Positions 1 to 7,216 of a stretch of 64,000 nucleotides of DNA are shown piece by piece. A model generated the notes under the pieces. That model had not been told where the DNA came from and searched no databases. It was given only the letters and a program-made list of their open reading frames with translations. How positions within the stretch are numbered: position 1 is the stretch's first letter; each line of letters opens with the position of its first letter. This DNA is from Pseudomonadales bacterium (lineage in GTDB: Bacteria; Pseudomonadota; Gammaproteobacteria; Pseudomonadales; Pseudohongiellaceae). The translations under genes were made by a program, and so were the position numbers. The stretch is taken from the NCBI GenBank assembly GCA_024234365.1, contig JACKOK010000006.1:1-64000 (forward strand), given 5' to 3'.

Positions 1-3
1 CTT

Positions 4-39
4 TTTACCTAAATATTAAATGATTAATATTTAGGTAAA
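4..39. repeat. Perfect AT-rich inverted repeat, 15 bp arms, 6 nt loop
   Basis: Positions 4-18 and 25-39 are perfect reverse complements around the 6 nt spacer AATGAT. The arm reads TTTACCTAAATATTA. The base composition is far more AT-rich than the surrounding DNA. It may be a hairpin terminator of a gene left of the window, an operator, or part of a mobile-element junction, since it lies directly upstream of an IS3 remnant. There is no T-run after it on the plus strand. Confidence 0.6.
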
Positions 40-65
40 CTCACCTGATATATCCTGATTGTGGA

Positions 66-262
66 ATCAAGTTTGGGGGAATGAGTGTCTCGGAGGCCAA
101 GCGGCTGAAGGAGTTGGAGGCGGAGAACACGCGGTTGAAGAAGCTGCTGGCGGAGTCATTGCTTGAAGGCGAGGTGATGAAGGAGGCGCTACGAAAAAAG
201 TGGTGACCGCGCCCGCCCGCCGTGAGCTGGTGCGGTTCATGAGGGAGAAGGGCCTGAGCGAG
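66..262 (+). mobile_element. IS3-family insertion sequence remnant (end of orfA, start of orfB)
   Basis: From the ATG at 81 one frame encodes the 41-residue C-terminal part of an IS3 OrfA (starts MSVSEAKRLKELEAEN, ends EALRKKW, stop 204-206), including its leucine-zipper-like heptads. The heptamer A-AAA-AAG lies at 194-200, just before that stop. It is the usual -1 slippery site that makes the OrfAB transposase in this family. The next frame starts OrfB (VTAPARRELVRFMREKGLSE) and is lost near position 262. The OrfA helix-turn-helix, the DDE domain and both terminal repeats are missing, so the element cannot move. Confidence 0.85.
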
Positions 263-535
263 CCACCTTCAGCGAGCAGTGCTCTGGGGCAGGCCGCCGC
301 GAACGGCTGGGCGACTTCCGATGAGGTCACGTCCCTGAGCTGCGCGAACAGCGACATCGTGGACGTGGCGGGGCTGGAGTCTTTGGACAATCTCGAGACG
401 CTGGATCTGACCGGCAACACGGACATCCTGTGCTCCGATCTGGATGCGCTGGAAACTGCCTTGCCCTCCACAACGATCACTCGACCCGCGTCCTGCAACA
501 CAGGCTCTGGTTTTTTTTGTGGCTACACGATATAA
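200..535 (+). pseudogene. Chimeric ORF: IS3 OrfB N-terminus fused to a leucine-rich-repeat protein remnant
   Basis: A GTG-started frame of 111 codons begins with about 20 residues of IS3 OrfB. From about residue 21 it changes to sequence typical of bacterial secreted LRR proteins: an ANGWATSDEVTSL cap, then one repeat (VAGLESLDNLETLDLTGN), then an end resembling the usual LRR C-terminus (CSDLDALETALPSTTITRPASC). Most of the LRR protein is therefore gone. No signal peptide remains. The M16 peptidase start lies 45 bp after the stop. This is probably a scar of insertion followed by deletion. Translation of the fusion is possible but unproven. Confidence 0.65.
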
Positions 536-579
536 CCGGGCTGAATTTGCATTGGTGGCCGGGGAGGGCATGCAAGGTG

Positions 580-3462
580 ATGAAACAGATGGGGCGCTGG
601 CCCTTGTCGGGTTTGTTGGTGGCAATGCTGCTGGCTTGCTCGCCACAGCAGGAAAACACGTCAGTGCAGGTGGCCGACAGTGCGCCCGCCGGTACGTATC
701 AGCTCGTTGAGACCGTGTCGCGCGAGGATGGCGAACTCGTCATTCCCTATCGTAAATATGTATTGCCCAATGGCTTGACGGTGTTATTGCACGAGGATGA
801 CTCCGATCCGCTGGTGCATGTGAACATCACCTACCATGTCGGTTCCGCCCGTGAGGAGCCGCGCCGCTCCGGTTTTGCCCACTTCTTTGAGCACATGATG
901 TTCCAGGGCTCCGCCCATGTGGGCGATGACGAACATTTCCGCATGATTACCGAGGCCGGTGGCAGCATGAACGGTTCCACCAGCACCGATCGCACCAATT
1001 ACTTCCAGACAGTGCCCTCGAACCAGCTTGAAACGGCCCTGTGGCTGGAGGCAGACCGCATGGGCTTTCTGCTGGAGGCGGTGACTCAGGAGAAGTTCGA
1101 GATACAGCGTTCAACCGTGAAGAACGAGCGCGGGCAGAATGTGGAGAACCGCCCCTATGGTCGCGTGTATGAAAAACTGATTTCCGCGCTCTATCCCAGC
1201 GGCCATCCGTATTCCTGGCCGGTGATCGGCTACCCGGAAGATCTGGATGCTGCAACGCTGGACGATCTCAAGCATTTCTTCATGCGCTGGTATGGGCCCA
1301 ACAATGCCACGCTGATCGTGGCGGGCAATCTGGACGAGCAGCAAACGTTGCAGATGATCGACAAATACTTTGGCAGTATTCCGGCAGGGCCATCCGTTGA
1401 ACGTGCGCAGCCGCAGAGCATCACCCTGGACAGGGACCGCCACGTCTCCTATGTCGATCCCAATATCCGTTTTCCGTTGCTGGAGATCGCCTATCCCACC
1501 GTGCCCTATGCGCACCCGGACCGGGTGCCGCTTGCCGCGCTCGCCAGTATTCTGGGGGATGGCAAGAACTCCCTGTTCTATCAGCGTTTCGTGGCCACGG
1601 GCCGGACGGTGGACGCCAGTGCGTCCAGCAGTGCCCAGGAACTGGGCGGTTTCTTCTCCCTGGAGGTGCAGGCCTATCCCGATGATGAACTGGGTCCCTT
1701 CGTGACGGAAATCCAGCAGTTGCTGGCAGGTTTCGATGCCAGTGCGATTGACGATGAGGACCTGGCCACCTTCAAGGGAGAAACGGAGGCCAGTCTGATC
1801 AACGCACTGGCCAGTGTGCAGGGGAAGGCGTCGCGTCTCGCCCTTTATGACTATCTGGTGGATGATCCGAATTATCTGGCACAGGAACTGGCCGCACTGC
1901 GCAGTCTGAGCAAGGACGATATTCTGCGCGTCTTTCACCAGTATATTGCCGGCAAGCCTGCGGTGATTCTCAGCGTGTTGACGCGGGACAAGCCGGACAC
2001 GCCCGTACAGCCCGACGACTTTACACCGGTATCTGCCATTCGGGTGAGTGACTCCAGCCTGGACTCGCTTGAGCCGAGACCCGTGCATGATAGTTTCGAT
2101 CGCAGCCTGCGACCTGTTCCCGGGCAGGCGCCTCTGGTGGAAGTGCCGCCGTTCTGGCGCGCGCAGATGGACAATGGCGCGCAGGTGATGGGTACCTACA
2201 GCAATGAGATTCCCACGGTGACCCTGCGGCTGAGTTTTGTCGGCGGGCATCTGGCCGAGACCGAAAACAACTACGGCATTGCCACCCTGACAGCGGCCAT
2301 GCTGCAGGAGGGGACTCAGCGCCACAGTGCCGAGGCCTTCGAGCAGGAGCTGAAAAAACTGGGTGCCAGCATTCGGGTGAGTGCGGGCGAATCCAGCATG
2401 GTGGTGTCAGTGAATACCCTCAGCCGTAATCTGCCTGCAACCTTGACGTTGCTGCAGGAGCGCCTGCTGGAGTCAACGCTGAGCGAGGAGAACCTGACAC
2501 GTTTGCGCCGTCAGCAGATCGAGGCCTTGCAGGCGTCCCGCGAACGGCCCTCCAGCATAGCCGGAGAAGTGTTCGACCGCCTGCTTTATGGTGCCGGGCA
2601 CAGCCTGGCGGTTCCCATGAACGGTCGCATCGAGACACTGGAGGCTTTGCAGCTGAGTGATGTGGAAGCCTTTGCGCGGGCAAGCCTGGCCAGCCCGGGC
2701 TTGCAGATCGTGGTCGTGGGTGACGTGGAACAGGCGAGTATTATGCAGGGGCTGACGTTCCTCGACCGCCTGCCGCAACAGGGGCTGAGCCTGCGCGAGC
2801 AACCAGAGTCCCCCGTGATCGGCAGCAACACGCTGTATGTGGTCGATAAACCCGGCATCGCGCAGGCGGAAGTCCGTGTGGGCTATCTCACGAACATGCC
2901 CTATGACGCCACGGGCGAATATTTCCGCAGCCAGTTGATGAACTATGTCCTGGGTGCTGCCTTCAGCAGCCGCATCAATCTCAATCTGCGCGAAGACAAA
3001 GGGTATACCTATGGCGCGAGGAGTTTCTTCTCCAGCACCGAGATTCCCGGTCCCTTTGAGGCATCTGCCAGCGTGCGTATGGACAGCACGGCGGATTCCG
3101 TGCGGCAGTTCGTCAACGAGATTGTGAACTTCCGGGACAATGGCATCACGGAGGCGGAGTTGCGGTTCACCCGCTCCGCGATCGGGCAGAGCGATGCCCT
3201 GAATTATGAAACCCCGGGGCAGAAGGCGGGCTTCCTGGGCAGGATGCTGCGCTATGAGCTGCCGGAGGATTTTGTGAACCAGCAAAGTGACATCATCAAC
3301 ACCATCAGCAAGGCTGAGATCGATACGCTGGCACGCGAAAAACTGCCGTTCGAGCGCATGAGCCTGCTGGTCGTGGGAGACATGAGTGTGGTGGGGGAGG
3401 GCCTGGCAACACTGGGCTACCCCATCGTGACGCTGGATGCCGAGGGGTTGCCGGTCAATTGA
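580..3462 (+). CDS. M16 family zinc metallopeptidase, lipoprotein, tandem two-domain
   Basis: Predicted zinc endopeptidase of the pitrilysin/M16 family, 960 residues, with an active N-terminal half and an inactive C-terminal half as is usual for the clan. The inverted zinc motif HFFEH is at residues 101-105 and the distal glutamate ligand is probably E183 (KNERGQN). The chosen ATG gives a lipoprotein signal with lipobox LLAC, Cys20, so it should be anchored to the periplasmic face of a membrane. A GGGAGG lies 12 bases upstream. The frame is open back to 430, but that extension runs over the LRR remnant and is not needed. The natural substrate is unknown; relatives degrade peptides. The stop overlaps the start of cmoM. 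Confidence 0.9.
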   Translation: MKQMGRWPLSGLLVAMLLACSPQQENTSVQVADSAPAGTYQLVETVSREDGELVIPYRKYVLPNGLTVLLHEDDSDPLVHVNITYHVGSAREEPRRSGFAHFFEHMMFQGSAHVGDDEHFRMITEAGGSMNGSTSTDRTNYFQTVPSNQLETALWLEADRMGFLLEAVTQEKFEIQRSTVKNERGQNVENRPYGRVYEKLISALYPSGHPYSWPVIGYPEDLDAATLDDLKHFFMRWYGPNNATLIVAGNLDEQQTLQMIDKYFGSIPAGPSVERAQPQSITLDRDRHVSYVDPNIRFPLLEIAYPTVPYAHPDRVPLAALASILGDGKNSLFYQRFVATGRTVDASASSSAQELGGFFSLEVQAYPDDELGPFVTEIQQLLAGFDASAIDDEDLATFKGETEASLINALASVQGKASRLALYDYLVDDPNYLAQELAALRSLSKDDILRVFHQYIAGKPAVILSVLTRDKPDTPVQPDDFTPVSAIRVSDSSLDSLEPRPVHDSFDRSLRPVPGQAPLVEVPPFWRAQMDNGAQVMGTYSNEIPTVTLRLSFVGGHLAETENNYGIATLTAAMLQEGTQRHSAEAFEQELKKLGASIRVSAGESSMVVSVNTLSRNLPATLTLLQERLLESTLSEENLTRLRRQQIEALQASRERPSSIAGEVFDRLLYGAGHSLAVPMNGRIETLEALQLSDVEAFARASLASPGLQIVVVGDVEQASIMQGLTFLDRLPQQGLSLREQPESPVIGSNTLYVVDKPGIAQAEVRVGYLTNMPYDATGEYFRSQLMNYVLGAAFSSRINLNLREDKGYTYGARSFFSSTEIPGPFEASASVRMDSTADSVRQFVNEIVNFRDNGITEAELRFTRSAIGQSDALNYETPGQKAGFLGRMLRYELPEDFVNQQSDIINTISKAEIDTLAREKLPFERMSLLVVGDMSVVGEGLATLGYPIVTLDAEGLPVN

Positions 3463-4295
3463 GCGCGCAGACTCCCCGGCGGCGTACGCCCGTCTCGCTG
3501 GACACGGATCGTAATTTCGACGACCTGGCTCCCCGGTTTGCCCGCAATATCTATGGCGGGCTCAAGGGCGAGATTCGTCTTGCCGTGTTGCGGCGGGATT
3601 TTCAGGACTGTCAGGCTCTGGCAACAGCGGGGGGCAAAACACTGCGCATCCTCGATGCCGGAGGCGGGCAGGGGCAGTTCAGTCTGCAGCTCGCCGCACA
3701 GGGGCACGAGGTGACCCTGTGCGATATCTCGACGCAAATGCTGCAACTGGCGCGGGACAACGCGGCAGCTGCCGATGTGACCGACGTTCGCTTTCTTCAC
3801 AGCAGTATTCAGGAACTGGCCGACAGGGTGAGGGAGGGGGATGAACCCGCTTTTGATCTGCTGATCTGTCACTCCGTGCTGGAGTGGGTTGCCGACCAGA
3901 CGGGCTTGCTGGCCTTGTTGCCACAGCTGCTGGTACCGGGAGGCATCCTGTCCCTGAGTTTCTACAATCGGCACGGATTGATCATGAAAAATCTGCTGCG
4001 GGGGAGGCGTCCACCGATTCTCGATGGGGCGTTCAAACCCAGTGCGGGCAGCTTGACCCCCACGCGACCGCTCGATCCTCAGTGGGTACTGCAGAGATTG
4101 GAGCAGGGCCCCTGGGAATTGCTTTGCCACAGCGGCATCCGGGTATTTCACGATTTTCTGCTGACCCCGGAGGGGCGAGCCATGCCCGCAGATGCCCTGC
4201 TTGCGCTGGAACTCGAGCTTTCCCGTCAGGAGCCCTATCGCTCGCTGGGACGTTATCAGCATGTTCTGAGCAAACGGCTTTTGGCTGCACAGTAA
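3459..4295 (+). CDS. cmoM: tRNA 5-carboxymethoxyuridine methyltransferase CmoM
   Basis: SAM-dependent class I methyltransferase, 278 residues. It is predicted to methylate cmo5U to mcmo5U at the wobble base of certain tRNAs. The family signature TDRNFDDLAPRFARNIYGG near the N-terminus matches Escherichia coli CmoM. SAM motif I (ILDAGGGQG) is at 64-72, and HSVLEWVAD and the C-terminal EPYRSLGRYQHV are also family motifs. The only suitable start is TTG at 3459, which shares bases with the TGA of the M16 gene (TTGA), so translation is probably coupled. About 15 residues before the conserved TDRNF block are an extension relative to E. coli. Confidence 0.9.
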   Translation: MSAQTPRRRTPVSLDTDRNFDDLAPRFARNIYGGLKGEIRLAVLRRDFQDCQALATAGGKTLRILDAGGGQGQFSLQLAAQGHEVTLCDISTQMLQLARDNAAAADVTDVRFLHSSIQELADRVREGDEPAFDLLICHSVLEWVADQTGLLALLPQLLVPGGILSLSFYNRHGLIMKNLLRGRRPPILDGAFKPSAGSLTPTRPLDPQWVLQRLEQGPWELLCHSGIRVFHDFLLTPEGRAMPADALLALELELSRQEPYRSLGRYQHVLSKRLLAAQ

Positions 4296-4349
4296 ACAGA
4301 GTAAAATCGCGCTCCCTGTATTCCCAGCCTTGGATATCTGCTGACGCCA

Positions 4350-5543
4350 ATGAACCACATGCACACCCTGCACCTGAACAAGGGACGCGAGTCCTCTCTT
4401 TTACGACGACATCCCTGGATATTCTCCGGTGCCATTGCCCGCGTGAGTGGCTCACCGGCCCCTGGCGACACGGTGCGCGTGCTCGATGCCGGGGGGCAGA
4501 TGCTCGGGCTCGCGGCCTATTCCCCTCAGTCCCAGATCCGGGCGCGGGTATGGAGTTTTGTCGACGAGAGCATTGATTCTGCCTTTCTGCGGACGCGTCT
4601 GCAGCGGGCCATTGCCCGTCGAGCCGGGCTGCTGAATGACCCGCAGCGTACGGCCTGCCGTCTGGTTTATGCCGAATCCGATGAGCTGCCCGGGCTGGTC
4701 GTGGACCGTTACGGGGATTATCTGGTCTGCCAGTTCATGTTTACCGGTGTGGAACGCTGGAAGCAGGAAATTGTTCAGCATCTGCATGAACTGTTCCCCT
4801 GCAAGGGGATTTACGAGCGCTCCGATGCCGCCGCGCGGAACCGGGAAGGTTTGCCGCTGTCTCAGGGGGTGTTGTGGGGAGAGGCGCCACCCGACATCGT
4901 GGAGATCAACGAACAGGGGCGCCTGTATGGCCTGAGCATCGGGCATGGGCACAAGACAGGGTTTTACCTGGATCAGTACACCAACCGCGAGGCAGTGCGG
5001 CGCCTGTGCCAGGGGCGCCGGGTGCTCAATTGTTTTGCCTATACAGGGGGTTTCGGAATTGCTGCCTTGTCTGGCGGAGCAGAACATGTGCTGAATGTGG
5101 ATTCATCGGCACCTTCTCTGGAGCTGGCGGCGGCCAATTTTGCCCGCAATGGTTTCACTCCGGCGCAGTACGAAAACCTCACAGCCAATGTGTTTGACGT
5201 GCTGCGGGACTTCCGGCAGCAGGGGCGGCGTTTCGATCTGATAGTGCTCGACCCGCCCAAGTTTGCCGAAACCAAGGTGCAATTCAAAAAGGCGGCGCGT
5301 GCCTACAAGGACATCGCGTTGCAGGCCAGTACCTTGCTGGAGCCGGGCGGGCTGCTGGTGAATTTTTCCTGTTCGGGTGCTATCGACATGCCGCTGTTCC
5401 AGAAGATCACGGCGGATGCGGTGCTGGATGCCGGTCGTCACGGACAGATTCTGCATTACCTGCACCAGGCCGAGGATCATCCGGTGGGTTTGCCCTTTCC
5501 GGAGAGCCTCTATCTGAAGGGGCTGGTGAGCACCTTGGACTGA
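4350..5543 (+). CDS. rlmI: 23S rRNA m5C1962 methyltransferase RlmI
   Basis: 397 residues. An N-terminal PUA domain (about 1-75, with KGRESSLLRRHPWIFSGAI) is followed by a class I SAM methyltransferase domain. The SAM loop NCFAYTGGFG is at 227-236, the DPPKF catalytic motif at 301-305 and FSCSG with the probable catalytic Cys341 at 339-343. The family makes m5C at position 1962 of 23S rRNA. A second in-frame ATG lies three codons in (MHTLHL), so the exact start is uncertain by nine bases. It lies 54 bp after cmoM on the same strand. Confidence 0.93.
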   Translation: MNHMHTLHLNKGRESSLLRRHPWIFSGAIARVSGSPAPGDTVRVLDAGGQMLGLAAYSPQSQIRARVWSFVDESIDSAFLRTRLQRAIARRAGLLNDPQRTACRLVYAESDELPGLVVDRYGDYLVCQFMFTGVERWKQEIVQHLHELFPCKGIYERSDAAARNREGLPLSQGVLWGEAPPDIVEINEQGRLYGLSIGHGHKTGFYLDQYTNREAVRRLCQGRRVLNCFAYTGGFGIAALSGGAEHVLNVDSSAPSLELAAANFARNGFTPAQYENLTANVFDVLRDFRQQGRRFDLIVLDPPKFAETKVQFKKAARAYKDIALQASTLLEPGGLLVNFSCSGAIDMPLFQKITADAVLDAGRHGQILHYLHQAEDHPVGLPFPESLYLKGLVSTLD

Positions 5544-5870
5544 AATCGGGCTATAATCGCGCCTCCTGCAGATCGCCGCTTCCAGTTCTCGGGAGTGACG
5601 GGTTTGCACATAGCCTGCGGCCGGGGCATGGCCCGATTCCTGCTTGATTGAAAACAGGGGCACTGATCCCCATTTAGCACCATGAATCGTCTGTGTGGCT
5701 GCGCCATGATGAGGCATGATTTTTCTGCTTGGAAAATCGCAGGGCCATGAAGCGCTGACGGTGGCAGATGAGCAGGCCACGGATAATGGATTTGTTACAG
5801 ATTTCTGCCACCGACGGGACGGTGGCCGGAACCCCTTGATCGTCGAGACTGTTTCGCGACTGGAGAATTG
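5544..5870 (+). other. 327 bp intergenic region / mtnC leader
   Basis: No convincing gene is present. It holds a TATAAT hexamer at 5552-5557 without a good -35, a heat-shock-type promoter at 5648-5676, and a 10 bp inverted repeat (CGGTGGCAGA, 5759-5768, with its complement at 5804-5813). A third copy of CGGTGGC at 5818-5824 could pair with the same right arm. From the putative sigma-32 start to the mtnC start the leader is about 190 nt, long for this genome. A 22-codon ORF at 5682 lacks a ribosome binding site and is not called. Confidence 0.5.
5648..5676 (+). promoter_or_regulatory. Putative sigma-32 (RpoH) heat-shock promoter upstream of mtnC
   Basis: TTGAAAA at 5648-5654 and CCCCATTTA at 5668-5676 are separated by 13 bases. 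These match the sigma-32 -35 (CTTGAAA) and -10 (CCCCATnT) elements in sequence and spacing. The only downstream plus-strand gene is mtnC, about 190 bp away. No heat-shock chaperone gene is next to it, which makes the site unusual. Confidence 0.6.
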
Positions 5871-6575
5871 ATGAAGATTGTCGCTATCGTTACAGACATT
5901 GAAGGCACCACCAGCAGCAGCGGGTTTGCCCACAATGTCCTGTACCCTTATGCACTCAAGCAGATTGGGAATTTTATCCGCGAGCACCATGAGGAGCGTG
6001 ATGTGATGCGGGTTCTGGTTCGCATCGGAGATCGGGCCGGCATTCCCCTGCACAACACCGAAGGCTTCGTCAAACTGCTGCAACAGTGGATTCGTGAAGA
6101 CAGGGACGATGTGGATCTGAAGCTCCTGCAGGGCATGGTATGGGAACGCGCCTACAAGCAGGGTCTCTTCCAGTCCCATGTGTACGCCGATGTGCCGGAA
6201 GTGCTGCAGCAGTGGCAGAATCGGGAGTGCAACCTCTATACGTTTTCCTCCGCCTCGGTGAAGGCGCAGCAACTGTATTTCCGCTTCTCCGATTTTGGGG
6301 ACATGCGTTTGCTGTTTTCCGGCTATTTTGATACCAGCATGGGCGCAAAGCGGGATGTGCAGACCTATGCGAATATCGCCCAGGCCATTGCCCTGGATCC
6401 GGAAGCGATTCTGTTCATCTCGGACGACAAGGATGAGCTGGATGCGGCGGAAGCCGCCGGCATGAACACGACCTGGGTGATTCGTTCGCAGGACACATCG
6501 CTGGACCCGGAACGGGTTCGCCAGAAGACCTCGCATCCTGTTGTGACCAGCTTTGAACAGATAGAGCTGGCCTGA
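5871..6575 (+). CDS. mtnC: Enolase-phosphatase E1 (MtnC), methionine salvage
   Basis: HAD-superfamily phosphatase, 234 residues. In methionine salvage it converts 2,3-diketo-5-methylthiopentyl-1-phosphate by enolisation and dephosphorylation to acireductone. The nucleophile motif reads TDIEGTT with Asp9 and Glu11, the DxE form special to MtnC. Later motifs are SSASVKAQ and the acidic SDDKDEL. Start ATG 5871 has GGAG at about -8; a TTG directly before it is also possible. No mtnA, mtnB, mtnD or mtnK gene is in the window, so it stands alone here. Its likely promoter is of heat-shock type. Confidence 0.93.
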   Translation: MKIVAIVTDIEGTTSSSGFAHNVLYPYALKQIGNFIREHHEERDVMRVLVRIGDRAGIPLHNTEGFVKLLQQWIREDRDDVDLKLLQGMVWERAYKQGLFQSHVYADVPEVLQQWQNRECNLYTFSSASVKAQQLYFRFSDFGDMRLLFSGYFDTSMGAKRDVQTYANIAQAIALDPEAILFISDDKDELDAAEAAGMNTTWVIRSQDTSLDPERVRQKTSHPVVTSFEQIELA

Positions 6576-6806
6576 TCAGGCGGCCTGGCTGCGGCGAAGG
6601 CAGGCTTCGATGGCGGCGCCGAGTTTGAGAACGACAAAGGACTCGTAGTGGTCAACCGGGTCGGCGAGGCCGGAAAAGGCCTCATTGAGCGTCACGAGCT
6701 GCTCCAGCAGCGTTTCCCGGGCCTCGCTGTCGGGGCTGGCCTCCAGGGTTTCCGCCGCCTGCAGCAGAAAATTCCAGAAATGCACCTGATCACCCGCATC
6801 ACTCAT
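6576..6806 (-). CDS. Small conserved-looking hypothetical protein
   Basis: 76 residues from the preferred ATG at 6806, which has AAGAGAG about eight bases upstream. An ATG six codons earlier (6824) is also in frame. The protein is acidic and helical in character (DQVHFWNFLLQAAETLEASPD; LGAAIEACLRRSQAA), with no signal peptide or membrane segment. I do not recognise the family. Its stop abuts that of mtnC, and it is divergent from glpE, with about 100 bp between starts. Codon use looks like the neighbours, so a real gene is likely. Confidence 0.6.
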   Translation of the reverse strand: MSDAGDQVHFWNFLLQAAETLEASPDSEARETLLEQLVTLNEAFSGLADPVDHYESFVVLKLGAAIEACLRRSQAA

Positions 6807-6910
6807 GGCCAACACTCTCTTCATCTTCAATAAAACGACAGCGGAAAGCTTACTGCCTTTTCCGCTTCTGATCCATGACGAGTACGGTGAATCAGTACCG
6901 GGGAGCACAC

Positions 6911-7216
6911 ATGAGCTACAGCAGAATTGACGTAACGCAGGCTCGCGCCCTGATGGAGCAGGGGGCCGTGGTGGTGGATATCCGCGATGCGCACTCCTAT
7001 GCGGCTGGCTGCATTCCCGGGGCTGTCCACCTGCATGGTGGCAATATTGAACAGTTCCTGCAGGAATGTGATTTCACGCGGACATTGATCGTTTGCTGTT
7101 ATCACGGCAACGCCAGTCAAGGGGCAGCGGCCTATCTGTCTGACAAGGGCTTTGTTCAGGCCTGCAGCCTGGACGGGGGTTATGAGGCCTGGGCGGAGAC
7201 AAGCGCCTCGTCGTAG
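6911..7216 (+). CDS. glpE: Thiosulfate sulfurtransferase GlpE (single-domain rhodanese)
   Basis: 101-residue rhodanese domain that moves sulfane sulfur from thiosulfate to cyanide or thiols such as thioredoxin, in the cytoplasm. The active-site loop is CYHGNAS with Cys63 as persulfide carrier, and VDIRDAHSY and SLDGGYEAW are also conserved. The ATG at 6911 has GGGGAG six bases upstream. Its last 37 bp overlap the 3' end of the opposing diguanylate cyclase gene. Confidence 0.9.
   Translation: MSYSRIDVTQARALMEQGAVVVDIRDAHSYAAGCIPGAVHLHGGNIEQFLQECDFTRTLIVCCYHGNASQGAAAYLSDKGFVQACSLDGGYEAWAETSASS

Noticed and set aside
1111..2325. 404-codon open frame antisense to the M16 peptidase
   Set aside because: Its translation has no family similarity and mirrors the GC-rich codon pattern of the plus-strand gene, whose zinc motif is clear.
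5682..5750. 22-codon ORF behind the heat-shock promoter
   Set aside because: The start would be almost at the transcription start with no ribosome binding site; no sign of a leader peptide pattern.
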